Part shown: piece after piece, positions 55,062 to 63,966 of the stretch
How positions within the stretch are numbered: position 1 is the first letter of the stretch
Layout of the letters: every line of letters starts with the position of its first letter
DNA from: Streptococcus sp. 263_SSPC
GTDB taxonomy: Bacteria; Bacillota; Bacilli; Lactobacillales; Aerococcaceae
Length of the DNA: 64,000 nt
Direction: 5' to 3'
Assembly (NCBI RefSeq): GCF_001071995.1
Contig: NZ_JVNU01000027.1
Span: forward strand, 89,343-153,342
Notes under the pieces: generated by a model
The model's database searches: none
What the model saw: only the letters and a program-made list of their open reading frames with translations
What the model was told of the DNA's origin: nothing
Program-made: the position numbers and the translations under genes

Positions 55062-55709
55062 TTATAGGCTTTCTAACGTTTTTACGATATCGTCATTAGA
55101 AACATGTCCTGGTTGAACTCTGACAACTTTTCCATTGGCATCGATAAATGCTGAGGTTGGATATCCCACGACTCCAAGTTTCTTCAAGAATTGACCGTCT
55201 TTATCTACGAGTACTGGTAATGAATGGTAGTCTACCCCCATAAACCATTCTTTGAAGTCCTCTAAAGATTTTTCGCGGTTCACACCAGGTGCAATGACTG
55301 TAAGAATCACTGAATCTTTTGGTGGCATTTCAGAAAGTTGAGTAATGTCCGCTAGTCCAGATAGACAAATTGGGCACCATGAAGCCCAGAACTTCAAATA
55401 AACTTTTTTCCCTTTATAGTCTGCTAGTGAAACTTGTTTCCCATCTAAAGTTGTAAAGGTAGACTGTGTCATATCGTCCATTTCTCCCATCTTTTTGTCC
55501 ATCTTCTCATCTTTTGAACTCATGTTATCCATCTTCTCATCTTTTGAACTCATGTTATCCATTTTATCCATTTTTTCACCACTCATTGAGCTCATCATTT
55601 CTGTGGTTTCTTTCATGTCTTTAGTATCCATTCCCATTTGTGAATTTTGACAAGCGCCTAAAAGCAATGTACTAAATAATGCAATCATCAATTTTGTTTT
55701 CATCTTCAT
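55062..55709 (-). CDS. Thioredoxin-fold surface lipoprotein with Met-rich linker (EtrX/ResA-like)
   Basis: A 215-residue extracytoplasmic thioredoxin. Lipobox LGAC with Cys20; residues 25-80 are a low-complexity linker with 15 Met and many Asp/Lys, including a perfect duplication of [10 protein letters not shown]; residues 82-215 are a TlpA/ResA-type thioredoxin domain with active site WCPIC (Cys112, Cys115). It should carry electrons from CcdA to MsrAB, as EtrX1 does in Streptococcus pneumoniae. The 30-bp DNA repeat behind the duplicated peptide (55501-55560) could expand or contract. Confidence 0.93.
   Translation of the reverse strand: MKMKTKLMIALFSTLLLGACQNSQMGMDTKDMKETTEMMSSMSGEKMDKMDNMSSKDEKMDNMSSKDEKMDKKMGEMDDMTQSTFTTLDGKQVSLADYKGKKVYLKFWASWCPICLSGLADITQLSEMPPKDSVILTVIAPGVNREKSLEDFKEWFMGVDYHSLPVLVDKDGQFLKKLGVVGYPTSAFIDANGKVVRVQPGHVSNDDIVKTLESL
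55501..55560. repeat. Two perfect tandem 30-bp repeats inside the thioredoxin lipoprotein gene
   Basis: The 30-bp unit starting ATCTTCTCATCTTTTGAACT occurs twice with no mismatch; partial copies flank it. The unit is a multiple of three, so copy number changes would lengthen or shorten the linker by ten residues without frameshift. Confidence 0.95.
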
Positions 55710-55721
55710 TCCTCCTAATTT

Positions 55722-56414
55722 TTAATGGAAAACTTGTGACAGTTGAGAAAAGATAATCGATGCTCCCATCATAACAATCACGAGTCCTCCAATTTTTTTA
55801 AGTAATAATAATCGTTTCTTAGCAAGATTAAACCATTTAAACGCTACGGTTGAAGCAGCAGATAAGATTAAAAACGGAATAGCCAAGCCTAATATATATA
55901 AGCAAAGTAAGAAAATACCATAAGTGCTACTGGCTTGTTGCGTGGAGATAAGCGTTAGGACCGCGCTTAGTACTGGTCCCACACAAGGTGTCCATCCGAA
56001 GCTGAAGCTGAGTCCTAATAAGTAACTACTCCAAAGCGATTTTTTATCTTTGATTTCAAACTGAACTGTTTTCTGTTTTTGTAAAAATAGTAAATGGAAC
56101 AGTTCCATTTGGTGCAATCCCAATAGCACAATCACGACTCCCAGTGTGATATTAAACCAAGGATTGTAAATCAGGCTTCCTAATGCAGTTGCCGCAAATC
56201 CTAAGAAGAAAAAGACTGTTGAAATGCCTGCAATAAAGATGACAGTTCGAATCATTGGCTTCCAATAGATCTCTAATTTCCCAATCTTCAGGTGAGGCCC
56301 TTCTTGTTCACTCATTAAAACACCAAAATAGACTGGAAAGAGCGGTAGCACGCACGGAGAAAAAAACGAGAATAAGCCCGCTAAAAATACGCTTCCCCAT
56401 AATACAAAATCCAT
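55722..56414 (-). CDS. ccdA: CcdA-family thiol-disulfide electron transporter
   Basis: A 230-residue membrane protein with six helices that moves reducing equivalents from cytoplasmic thioredoxin to the outside. The paired cysteines are in FFSPCVLPLFPVYFG (Cys21) and FGWTPCVGPVLSAV. First gene of the ccdA-etrX-msrAB set, 12 bp before etrX. Substrate is the adjacent lipoprotein by context. Confidence 0.94.
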   Translation of the reverse strand: MDFVLWGSVFLAGLFSFFSPCVLPLFPVYFGVLMSEQEGPHLKIGKLEIYWKPMIRTVIFIAGISTVFFFLGFAATALGSLIYNPWFNITLGVVIVLLGLHQMELFHLLFLQKQKTVQFEIKDKKSLWSSYLLGLSFSFGWTPCVGPVLSAVLTLISTQQASSTYGIFLLCLYILGLAIPFLILSAASTVAFKWFNLAKKRLLLLKKIGGLVIVMMGASIIFSQLSQVFH

Positions 56415-56521
56415 AAAATCCCTCCTTCATTTGTAACTTTATTATACTTCTGGAAGAATCGTAAAAATATAGATTTTCCACACATAAAACTTGATTATGA
56501 TACGATGATACAAAAGAAAAC

Positions 56522-56556
56522 AAAAAAGCCACGTGGGTTTTCACCCACGTGGCTTA
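56522..56556 (-). terminator. Terminator of ezrA
   Basis: AAGCCACGTGGGT pairs with ACCCACGTGGCTT around a 4-nt loop with a T6 tract on the minus strand. Confidence 0.9.
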
Positions 56557-56569
56557 ATTAGTTACTCTA

Positions 56570-58291
56570 TTAGAAGAATAAGCTATTATTCTTTTCTGAT
56601 TGATAGTTTTGACGGACACGGTTACCTGCACCTGGTTCCACTTGTTCTAACGCTGACTCAATAATTTGTAATGATTCATCGTATTTGAATGTGTGGTTGA
56701 ATAGGTCAAGCGCACGACCAATCGCTGTTTCGATTTCAGGATGTGATAAACGGTAACGGTTCGCATGTTGAATCATATACTCCGTTAATTGTGCATTATC
56801 AACAATTTGTTCTGTGAAGATATCTAATTTTTCAACATCTTCTTCGATCACATTGTTTGCCGCATTAATTTCGTTCATATCTAGTTTCACACGATCCATC
56901 TTTTGCCATAATTGCTCAATACGGTTACTTGTTGCAAAGAACAATTCTAAGTACTCTTTTGGAAGACCTGGTAAGTGGTACTTCTCAATCGTACGTTTCA
57001 TATTACGTAAGTCTAATTCGAAGACATCTAATCCGTCGCGAATCGCTTTTTCTTGGCTACGTAAATCAGATAATGTATTTACTAAATCGGTTTGATCTTC
57101 ATCAATACTGTTTAATTTTTCAAGAACGAGTTCGTAATGTTCTTTCACTACTGAATAAGGCACTTGATGGTTTTCCATCGCCTTGCTGTAGTATTGAACG
57201 GCTTCTTGTTCTTTTTCTAATTGCTCAGCAAACTCTTGTACACGAACGAATTCGTTATTTGACAAGATATAGTTTTGAGAAACACGGTCAACTTCGATAT
57301 TCACATAACGGTTGCTTTGTAATACTTGGTTCAAGCGTTTTTCAACTTGAGCTTTGTTACGGTATACAAATTCACGTGCCTCAATTTCAGCTTCCATCAC
57401 ATCGTAAAGTTGGTCGATTTCACGAGCCACTTTATCTAATTGTTGACGAGCTTCTTCTAATTCTGTAGCAGCGATATGTCCACGTGCCACTTCAATTGTC
57501 TTTTCAATCTTTTCAATTTCTTCAGGAATTGAAATTTTAGAGAATTGGTAATGCTCTTCGACCATACGAGCATATCCTTGTTTCAAGTCTTCTACTTGTT
57601 CATTGTACTCTGTTTCGATTTCTTTTAAGAATTGAGGAACTTGTTCAACGATTGACTCAAATTCTTTCATTTCGTTTTCGATACGTCCAAGTACTTCTTT
57701 GGCTTCTAAATGGTCGCCTTCGTTTGTTAATGTATTAAATTTCGCGAAGTCTAATTCTAAATAAGCTAAACGTTTTTCTAACGTTTCTAACGCTTCGCCG
57801 AATGAGAAACTATGTGCTAATAAGTCTTTACGCATTGAAGCATAGCGTTCTTGTAATAAGTCTAGCTCCGCGCGGTTTTGTTTTTCACTATCCAATAATT
57901 TTTGTAATGCTGAGTAAATTTTATCGACTTCAGCTTTTGTTTCTTCAATCAAGTTTTCAGCTTGTTGTGTCACTTGATTTCCTTTGATGAAGTTTAATTT
58001 TTGGATATATTGTTCTGCACTGACTAATGCAGCTTCGATTTCAGGGAATCGGAATCGTGTGATTGTTTGCCATGTAGCTTGCCATGTTTCGTACGTTCTC
58101 TTTGTTTGACCTGTTAAGTTCAAGTTTTTCAAAGTATAGAACGTGTCCGCAATTGGCACGGCCATTAACTTATCCTTTTTCTCTGTTAATTCTTCAATTA
58201 CTTTAGTTTGTTTCTTTGTCATGAATATTGCTGTTGCATAACCTGCGGCACCGAGTACCACAATTAGCAATAGAAAGATTACAAATCCCAT
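56570..58291 (-). CDS. ezrA: Septation ring formation regulator EzrA
   Basis: Negative regulator and organiser of FtsZ rings in low-GC Gram-positives. 573 residues: one N-terminal membrane helix (VIFLLLIVVLGAAGYATAIF) followed by a long series of spectrin-like coiled-coil repeats. QSNRYVNIEVDRVSQNYILSN lies in the middle and the last 100 residues include the conserved YRLSHPEIETAIGRAL patch. Monocistronic. Confidence 0.95.
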   Translation of the reverse strand: MGFVIFLLLIVVLGAAGYATAIFMTKKQTKVIEELTEKKDKLMAVPIADTFYTLKNLNLTGQTKRTYETWQATWQTITRFRFPEIEAALVSAEQYIQKLNFIKGNQVTQQAENLIEETKAEVDKIYSALQKLLDSEKQNRAELDLLQERYASMRKDLLAHSFSFGEALETLEKRLAYLELDFAKFNTLTNEGDHLEAKEVLGRIENEMKEFESIVEQVPQFLKEIETEYNEQVEDLKQGYARMVEEHYQFSKISIPEEIEKIEKTIEVARGHIAATELEEARQQLDKVAREIDQLYDVMEAEIEAREFVYRNKAQVEKRLNQVLQSNRYVNIEVDRVSQNYILSNNEFVRVQEFAEQLEKEQEAVQYYSKAMENHQVPYSVVKEHYELVLEKLNSIDEDQTDLVNTLSDLRSQEKAIRDGLDVFELDLRNMKRTIEKYHLPGLPKEYLELFFATSNRIEQLWQKMDRVKLDMNEINAANNVIEEDVEKLDIFTEQIVDNAQLTEYMIQHANRYRLSHPEIETAIGRALDLFNHTFKYDESLQIIESALEQVEPGAGNRVRQNYQSEKNNSLFF

Positions 58292-58441
58292 GCTATAGCC
58301 TCCAAATATATATATTTACAGTTTTCACACATAATATCATTAGTAGTATAGCACGTTTTATAGCGATTTAGCAAAAAACTTCAAGGGTTTACGTTAATTT
58401 TTTGTTACTAGTACTTTGCATTTGTAATTTTCTGAAATCAA

Positions 58442-58472
58442 AAGAAAAAGGAGAACGGAAATCCGTTCTCCT
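58442..58472 (-). terminator. Terminator of pepV
   Basis: GGAGAACGGATTTCCGTTCTCC followed by TTTTTC on the minus strand: perfect 9-bp stem. Confidence 0.87.
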
Positions 58473-58484
58473 AATCACTTACGC

Positions 58485-59894
58485 TTATTTAATTAATTCG
58501 TAAATCGCTTCTGCGTAAATTGCAGCTGATCGGAATAAATCTTCTAATGCGAAGAATTCATTTGCTTGGTGCATTGTATCGATTGAGTCTGGGAATAGCG
58601 CACCATACGCTACACCACGTTCAAAGATACGTCCGTATGTTCCACCACCGATTGATTGTTCGTGTGCAGGTAATCCTGTTTGACGGTGATATACATCTAA
58701 TAATGTTGATACTAATTTATCTTCTGGTGATACATAGTGAGGAACTTGTGCTTTACCGTGAGCAACAGTGAAACCATATCCTGAAGCCACAACTTCTGTC
58801 TTAATTTCAAGACCTTCTGCAGTAACGCCTAATGGATAACGGAAGTTTACTACGGCTACCCCACCTAATTCAGGTGTGTAAGTGAAGATTCCGGCATTAG
58901 CTGTCAATGGTCCCATCACTTCATGGTTGTAGTCCACTTTCAAGTTTTTACCATCAGTATCTTCGTGTAATACTTCAGCAGCAAATGCTAAGTATTTCTT
59001 CGCGTTGCCTTTGAAGTTGAATTGGTTTAAGAATTTAGCTAAGTGAGTTCCAGCATTGATTCCTTTATCTGGAGTAGATCCGTGTGCTGATTTACCAACA
59101 ACGTCTAAGATAACTTTGCCGTCTAATACTTGAGCACTACCTTCAACAGGATTTGCAGCAACATATGCCAAGAAGCGGTCAACCACTTCATCTGCATTTG
59201 GAACAACGATTTCCGCATGAGCATCTTGAGGAACCATGTTTTCACGTAATCCTGCGTCGAAGCTTAATAATTGGTAGTCGCCTTCTGCAGCTCCACCAGG
59301 AATATCATAGTGTAATGAAAGAATTCCTTTTTCACCATTGATGATTGGGAATGTTGCGTCTGGTGAGAAACCAAAGTCTGGCATTTCTTCTGTTTGGAAG
59401 TAACGGTCCATACATTTCCAACCTGATTCTTCGTCTGTTCCGATAATGAAACGAACACGTTTTGAAACTGGTAATCCTAATTCTTTGATAATTTTTAATG
59501 CGTAGTATGCTGCCATACTTGGTCCTTTATCATCACTTGAACCACGCGCATAAATACGGTCATTAATAATTTGTGGCTCGAATGGATCTGTATCCCATCC
59601 AGTTCCTACTGGAACAACGTCCACGTGACCTAAAACTCCAAGAGTTTCTTTATAGTCTGGATTTGGTGCAAATTCGATGTGTCCTGCTAAGTTTCCAACT
59701 TGTTTTGTTGTGAATCCATCACGTTCACCGATTGCTAAGAATGCTTCTAGCGCTTCTTTAGGTCCAGGACCTACTGGTGCATCCTCTGTCGCTTTAGAAT
59801 CATCACGCACACTGTCGATACGTAATAATGTGAATAAATCTTTTAATAGATCTTCTTTACGAAGTTCTACTTCTTTTTTCCAATCAATTGTCAT
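58485..59894 (-). CDS. pepV: Dipeptidase PepV (M20 family)
   Basis: A zinc dipeptidase, cytoplasmic, releasing amino acids from dipeptides. 469 residues. Metal site GHVDVVPVGTGWDTDPF with the conserved His and bridging Asp in ARGSSDDKGP; the general base is in IGTDEESGWKCMD. The C-terminal SIGGGTYGRIF holds the last ligand region. The start at 59894 has GGAG 8 nt upstream; the ATG at 59927 has no ribosome site. Confidence 0.95.
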   Translation of the reverse strand: MTIDWKKEVELRKEDLLKDLFTLLRIDSVRDDSKATEDAPVGPGPKEALEAFLAIGERDGFTTKQVGNLAGHIEFAPNPDYKETLGVLGHVDVVPVGTGWDTDPFEPQIINDRIYARGSSDDKGPSMAAYYALKIIKELGLPVSKRVRFIIGTDEESGWKCMDRYFQTEEMPDFGFSPDATFPIINGEKGILSLHYDIPGGAAEGDYQLLSFDAGLRENMVPQDAHAEIVVPNADEVVDRFLAYVAANPVEGSAQVLDGKVILDVVGKSAHGSTPDKGINAGTHLAKFLNQFNFKGNAKKYLAFAAEVLHEDTDGKNLKVDYNHEVMGPLTANAGIFTYTPELGGVAVVNFRYPLGVTAEGLEIKTEVVASGYGFTVAHGKAQVPHYVSPEDKLVSTLLDVYHRQTGLPAHEQSIGGGTYGRIFERGVAYGALFPDSIDTMHQANEFFALEDLFRSAAIYAEAIYELIK

Positions 59895-59986
59895 CCAATC
59901 GCTCCAATCTCTATCAAGTAGATTCAATAGTCTTATCTTACCATTTTTATAAAAGGATGAAAAGCGGTTAAACCCTTTCTATAACA

Positions 59987-60016
59987 AATAAAAGCCTAGG
60001 ATTTCTCCTAAGCTTT
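59987..60016 (-). terminator. Terminator of rsuA
   Basis: AAAGCTTAGGAGAAATCCTAGGCTTT followed by TATTTG on the minus strand; T tract interrupted, so weaker than its neighbours. Confidence 0.65.
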
Positions 60017-60018
60017 CG

Positions 60019-60735
60019 TTATTCATTCATCATTAATGATTGTAATTCTTCTTCGGTTAAGGGTCTGCTCTCTCCTAACGTGAGGCTCTCATCTAACTTG
60101 AGTGGCCCCATCGTGAGTCGCTGTAAATCCACAACAGTTTTCCCGCAGGCTTTGACCATTCGTTTGACCTGATGGAATTTTCCTTCTTTCAAATGAATCT
60201 GAACAATCGATTCATCCTGCGCCACACTAAGAATACCCAGACGCGCTGGCATACACTCCGTTCCATCCGATAACACTATGCCCTTCTCAAAAGCAGCGGC
60301 ATCTTCCTCTGTCATCACGCCTTCGACTCTTGCTTGGTAGATTTTGGTGACATGTTTCTTCGGTGAAAGAAGACGGTGTGCCAACTCTCCATCATTTGTC
60401 AAAAGCAATAATCCGTGCGTATCGATATCTAAACGCCCTACTGGGAAAACTCCCTTTTTAAAATAAAGTGGATCGATTAAATCCAGTACTGTTTTATGAA
60501 GATTATCTTCTGTCGCACTAACGACTCCCTTAGGCTTATTCATCATAATATAGACGAATTCTTCGTATTGAATCTTTTCGCCATCAAACAGAATCTCATC
60601 CGTTTCAAGATTCACTTGAACTTTCCCATTGTTTACGACTTTACCATTGACGGTAATTCGTTTTGCCTTTAATAAAGATTTGACCTCGGAACGAGTTCCA
60701 AGGCCACAATCTGCTAAGCATTTATCTAATCTCAT
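60019..60735 (-). CDS. 16S rRNA pseudouridine synthase (RsuA family)
   Basis: A 238-residue enzyme with an N-terminal S4 domain (MRLDKCLADCGLGTRSEVKSLLK in outline) and the RluA/RsuA catalytic domain, with the catalytic Asp in GRLDIDTHGLLLLTNDG. Probably forms pseudouridine 516 in 16S rRNA; RluB/YtzG-type activity is the alternative. Its start overlaps the last base of the flippase stop, so the two are co-transcribed, as in many Firmicutes (ytgP-ytzG order). Confidence 0.92.
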   Translation of the reverse strand: MRLDKCLADCGLGTRSEVKSLLKAKRITVNGKVVNNGKVQVNLETDEILFDGEKIQYEEFVYIMMNKPKGVVSATEDNLHKTVLDLIDPLYFKKGVFPVGRLDIDTHGLLLLTNDGELAHRLLSPKKHVTKIYQARVEGVMTEEDAAAFEKGIVLSDGTECMPARLGILSVAQDESIVQIHLKEGKFHQVKRMVKACGKTVVDLQRLTMGPLKLDESLTLGESRPLTEEELQSLMMNE

Positions 60736-62405
60736 TATTTCATCCTCAATTTACGACGAATACCACCGACGCGAGCGCCAAGCATTTCATCAGCTAATCG
60801 ATTCTTCAAGGTAATTAGTCCGTAAGTCGCCGCTCCGACAAAACCTACAACCGCAACTGCAATTAACGCACGAACTTTACCACCGATTGGCATTACATGT
60901 TTAATCGCATAAAGAGTCAGTGCTGAAGTAATGGCCATCGCAAGAGAAGCAAGAAGCACTTGCCCAAATTTCTTCAATACGTAATTCAAATCGAATCGTG
61001 TAATACGAAGAACGTGACGGCACATATAAAGTGTTGCGACAAAGTACGCTACTGAGCTGGCAATTAACGGACCTGCTCCACCAAGGAAGTAAATCATCAT
61101 TGGTTGCCATAGCAATTTAATAAGCACTGTAAATCCTAATGCTTTAATCGCAATAATGTGTTGTTCCATTGATTGTAGGATGTATGTGAACGTTACGAAT
61201 AATCCTAAGAACACACACATGATACATGAAACCATTAATAAATACGTTCCTGTTGGGTCTGGTGAATAGAACACATTATAAATCGGCTCTGATACAATCG
61301 CCATTCCGACAGAAGCTGGAATCATAATGTATGCAAATAATCCAAGGTTGTTCGCAATGACGCGTTTCACTTCTTCACGGTCATTCACTGAATAATGAGC
61401 CGCAAGCAGAGGCAATGCCGCTGTTGAGATACTCATCGCTAGCGAAATCACAATCATAATAACCTTATTCGCATTAAATCCAAATAAAGTAATCAGTTCT
61501 TTTCCTTCTTCAAACGAGAAGTTCGTAAAGATTGGAACCAGACGTTGGAATGTTTCTTGGTCAATCAAGCTGATGATTTGAATACTTGAAGTTACTAATA
61601 CGAAAGGTAAAGCTTCACGCATTACTTCAAAAATAATTTTCCAGAAACTTAATGGACGTTCAGGGCGCCCTTCTTCCATTAATTCCATCATGCCTTTATG
61701 GTCACGGAACATCTTATATGCTAAGTATAAGAATGCGATAACCGCACCGACAAAGGCCGCAAATGTAGAATGGGCTACAGCAAGAACATAACCGCCAGAA
61801 ACAATACGCATTACAAAATACGTAAGTCCTAACATATACAAGATACGGACAACTTGTTCCCATAATTGAGATTTCGCAGAAGCAGCCATTTCATTGTACC
61901 CTTGATAGTATCCACGCATTAAGCTAAGCGGTGGAATAATGAGTACCGCAGGCGTTAGCGAACGAATGACCATAATACTGTCCGCGACTTCTTCAGGAGT
62001 AGCTCCTTTTGCAAAAAGTGGCGCTGCAAAATACATTCCCACCGCAAAGACCACTCCAAGGAATGTCATAAAGAGCATCGTACCTTTGAACAAGCGCCAA
62101 CTTGTTTTATAGTCTCTTCTTGCTTGGTTATCCGCTACGATTTTAGAAATCGCAACAGGAATCCCTGCCGTTGATATTTGTAATACTAAAGCATAAATAT
62201 TATAGGCGATAAAATATAGGTAGTTCGCATTATCCCTATCCGCACCCATCCACATTCCCCAAGGGATGATATATAGTGCTCCAAGCAATCTTGAGACGAT
62301 ATTCCCGATCGTTAACCAAGATGAACTTTCCAAGAGAATTTGTTGCGAATTTTTCTGATTTCGAATTTTATCACTCAGGCCTACATAAGGCTTTCTTTTA
62401 AACAT
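60735..62405 (-). CDS. MATE/MOP-superfamily flippase, MurJ/YtgP-like
   Basis: A 556-residue polytopic protein with about 14 membrane helices, of the polysaccharide biosynthesis/YtgP group that flips lipid II or related lipid-linked sugars. SAWLTIGNIVSRLLGALYIIPWG-like segment at residues 30-55 (SSWLTIGNIVSRLLG here) and YYQGYNEMAASAKSQLWEQ are conserved. I start at 62405 (MFKRKPYVGL); the longer frame to 62477 lacks a ribosome site. The insertion sequence ends 128 bp upstream. Confidence 0.92.
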   Translation of the reverse strand: MFKRKPYVGLSDKIRNQKNSQQILLESSSWLTIGNIVSRLLGALYIIPWGMWMGADRDNANYLYFIAYNIYALVLQISTAGIPVAISKIVADNQARRDYKTSWRLFKGTMLFMTFLGVVFAVGMYFAAPLFAKGATPEEVADSIMVIRSLTPAVLIIPPLSLMRGYYQGYNEMAASAKSQLWEQVVRILYMLGLTYFVMRIVSGGYVLAVAHSTFAAFVGAVIAFLYLAYKMFRDHKGMMELMEEGRPERPLSFWKIIFEVMREALPFVLVTSSIQIISLIDQETFQRLVPIFTNFSFEEGKELITLFGFNANKVIMIVISLAMSISTAALPLLAAHYSVNDREEVKRVIANNLGLFAYIMIPASVGMAIVSEPIYNVFYSPDPTGTYLLMVSCIMCVFLGLFVTFTYILQSMEQHIIAIKALGFTVLIKLLWQPMMIYFLGGAGPLIASSVAYFVATLYMCRHVLRITRFDLNYVLKKFGQVLLASLAMAITSALTLYAIKHVMPIGGKVRALIAVAVVGFVGAATYGLITLKNRLADEMLGARVGGIRRKLRMK

Positions 62406-62429
62406 ATATTGAAAAATCCTCTTTCTTAA

Positions 62430-62438
62430 ATTATACCA
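62430..62438 (-). promoter_or_regulatory. Extended -10 promoter of the MurJ-like gene
   Basis: TGGTATAAT on the minus strand, 25 bp before the start codon. It lies between the gene and the insertion sequence, so the core promoter survives the insertion. Confidence 0.6.
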
Positions 62439-62540
62439 ACCATAAGAGTACATTATTTTAATGTAAAATGCTAGCAATCTTATGAAACCTTAAGCAGTTA
62501 GTAAACTTTGCATAAAAAAAGAACCGAACTGAATGATATG

Positions 62541-62575
62541 TACCCCCTTTACTGGACAAACCAGTAAAGGGGGTA
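62541..62575 (+). promoter_or_regulatory. 15-bp perfect hairpin hiding the orfA ribosome site
   Basis: TACCCCCTTTACTGG and CCAGTAAAGGGGGTA pair perfectly around a 5-nt loop. The 5' arm is in the left inverted repeat. The 3' arm contains the only Shine-Dalgarno-like stretch (AAAGGGGG), 8 nt before the orfA ATG. In transcripts entering from outside, the site would be sealed. Confidence 0.8.
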
Positions 62576-62581
62576 TTTATT

Positions 62582-63136
62582 ATGCGTTACTCATTCGAAT
62601 TCAAAATGAAATGTGTCGAATTATATCGGAAAGGAACATGGGTAGAAACTCCTGAAAATGTTATGCAAGAGAGTTTTAGAAGAAAAATATTGAATTGGGA
62701 TAAAATTGAAAAGATTCATGGTCCTAAAGGATTGGAGCGTGTCAAAAAACAAAGAAATTGGACGGTAGATGAAAAATTGACATTTGTTTTACAGGTTTTA
62801 AATGGGAAAGCTCTATCAGAGGTTGCTTTTCCAGCGGGAATAAGTGTCGGATTATTAGGTTCTTGGGTTCACAAGTATAAAACTTATGGATATAATGGTT
62901 TAAAGAATAAGAAAAGACGACGACCATTATCTAAGGAGCCTATTATGAATAAAAAAGATGTGCCTGATAACCTTTCAGAATCCGAACGAGAAGAATTAGT
63001 TAGATTACGTAAACGAAATGCATATTTAGAAGCTGAAATTGCTGTTATAAAAAAACTGAGAGCCTTGAGAAAAGAACAGGAAGCTGCGCTTCTCAAGGCG
63101 AGAAAGCAGCGGTCATCAAAGAATTACGAGAAATAG
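62582..63136 (+). CDS. IS3-family transposase OrfA
   Basis: A 184-residue DNA-binding protein with two helix-turn-helix regions (residues 1-50 and 55-105; VDEKLTFVLQVLNGKALSEVA) and a C-terminal leucine-zipper-like helix (LVRLRKRNAYLEAEIAVIKKL). In-frame from the ATG at 62582 to a TAG. The run of seven A at 63049-63055 inside it is the likely -1 frameshift site leading to OrfAB. Confidence 0.92.
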   Translation: MRYSFEFKMKCVELYRKGTWVETPENVMQESFRRKILNWDKIEKIHGPKGLERVKKQRNWTVDEKLTFVLQVLNGKALSEVAFPAGISVGLLGSWVHKYKTYGYNGLKNKKRRRPLSKEPIMNKKDVPDNLSESEREELVRLRKRNAYLEAEIAVIKKLRALRKEQEAALLKARKQRSSKNYEK

Positions 63137-63966
63137 GATACCAACTAAAACATCTTCTTAAAGCGATGAAAATGGCGAAATCTACTTACTATTTTGAATT
63201 GAATAGAGTTGATGCTGTGGCTGAGAAAAATGGTGTTTTATTATCAGAAATCAAAAAAATATTTCATGAAAATAAAGGTAGATATGGCGTAAGAAGAATT
63301 TACCAAGAACTTTGCCGGAGAGGTCACGTTGTTAATCATAAAAGAGTTCAACGTCTTATGCATATAAATGGATTGTTTGGAAAACGCCCTAAAGAGAAAT
63401 ACCATTCTTATCAAGGCAATGTTGGGAAAGTTGCTGATAATATTATTAACAGAGATTTTACGGCCGATAGGCCACTTCAAAAATGGAGTACAGATGTATC
63501 TCAATTCACTTTTCCTTGGGGAAAATGTTTCTTTTCTCCAATTTTAGATATGTCTACTAATGAAATAATCTCCTATGATCTTTCTCTAAGTCCCAACTTA
63601 GAACAGATTCAAAGGATGTTAAATAAAGCTTTCAAAAAATTCCCTAATGTAAATGGATTGATTCTCCATTCTGATCAAGGTTGGCAATATCAACACGCAT
63701 TTTATCAACAGTCATTAAAAGAACGAGGAATTATTCAATCAATGTCTCGAAAAGGAAATTGTTATGATAATTGCATTATAGAAACGTTTTTCGCCAGAAT
63801 GAAAAACGAAATGTTCTATGGTTTGGAAAAGCAATATTCTACCTTTAAGGAATTTCAAACGGCAGTTAAAGATTATATAGATTATTACAATAACAAAAGA
63901 ATTCAAGAAAAAACAAAATGGATGTCCCCTGTTCAATACAGGGAAACATCCATGCGTTCAGCTTAA
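63049..63966 (+). CDS. IS3-family transposase OrfB (DDE catalytic part, reached by -1 frameshift)
   Basis: The reading frame is open from the A7 slippery run: slipping -1 there gives YKKTESLEKRTGSC and then EKAAVIKELREIGYQLKHLL, the usual OrfB N-terminus. It then continues through MAKSTYYF, the HTH_21 segment GRYGVRRIYQEL, and the rve integrase core. Catalytic residues are Asp in WSTDVSQF, Asp in LHSDQGWQY and Glu in IIETFFARMKNE. An internal ATG at 63166 gives a 266-residue product, probably not the functional start. Intact. Confidence 0.92.
   Translation, partial: KKTESLEKRTGSCASQGEKAAVIKELREIGYQLKHLLKAMKMAKSTYYFELNRVDAVAEKNGVLLSEIKKIFHENKGRYGVRRIYQELCRRGHVVNHKRVQRLMHINGLFGKRPKEKYHSYQGNVGKVADNIINRDFTADRPLQKWSTDVSQFTFPWGKCFFSPILDMSTNEIISYDLSLSPNLEQIQRMLNKAFKKFPNVNGLILHSDQGWQYQHAFYQQSLKERGIIQSMSRKGNCYDNCIIETFFARMKNEMFYGLEKQYSTFKEFQTAVKDYIDYYNNKRIQEKTKWMSPVQYRETSMRSA

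Noticed and set aside
55501..55560. Tandem repeats as a possible CRISPR
   Set aside because: Only two directly adjacent 30-bp units with no spacers, inside a coding frame. No CRISPR array or cas gene was seen anywhere in the window.
56929..57468. 179-codon open frame on the plus strand
   Set aside because: Antisense to ezrA, with no ribosome site and composition of a shadow frame.
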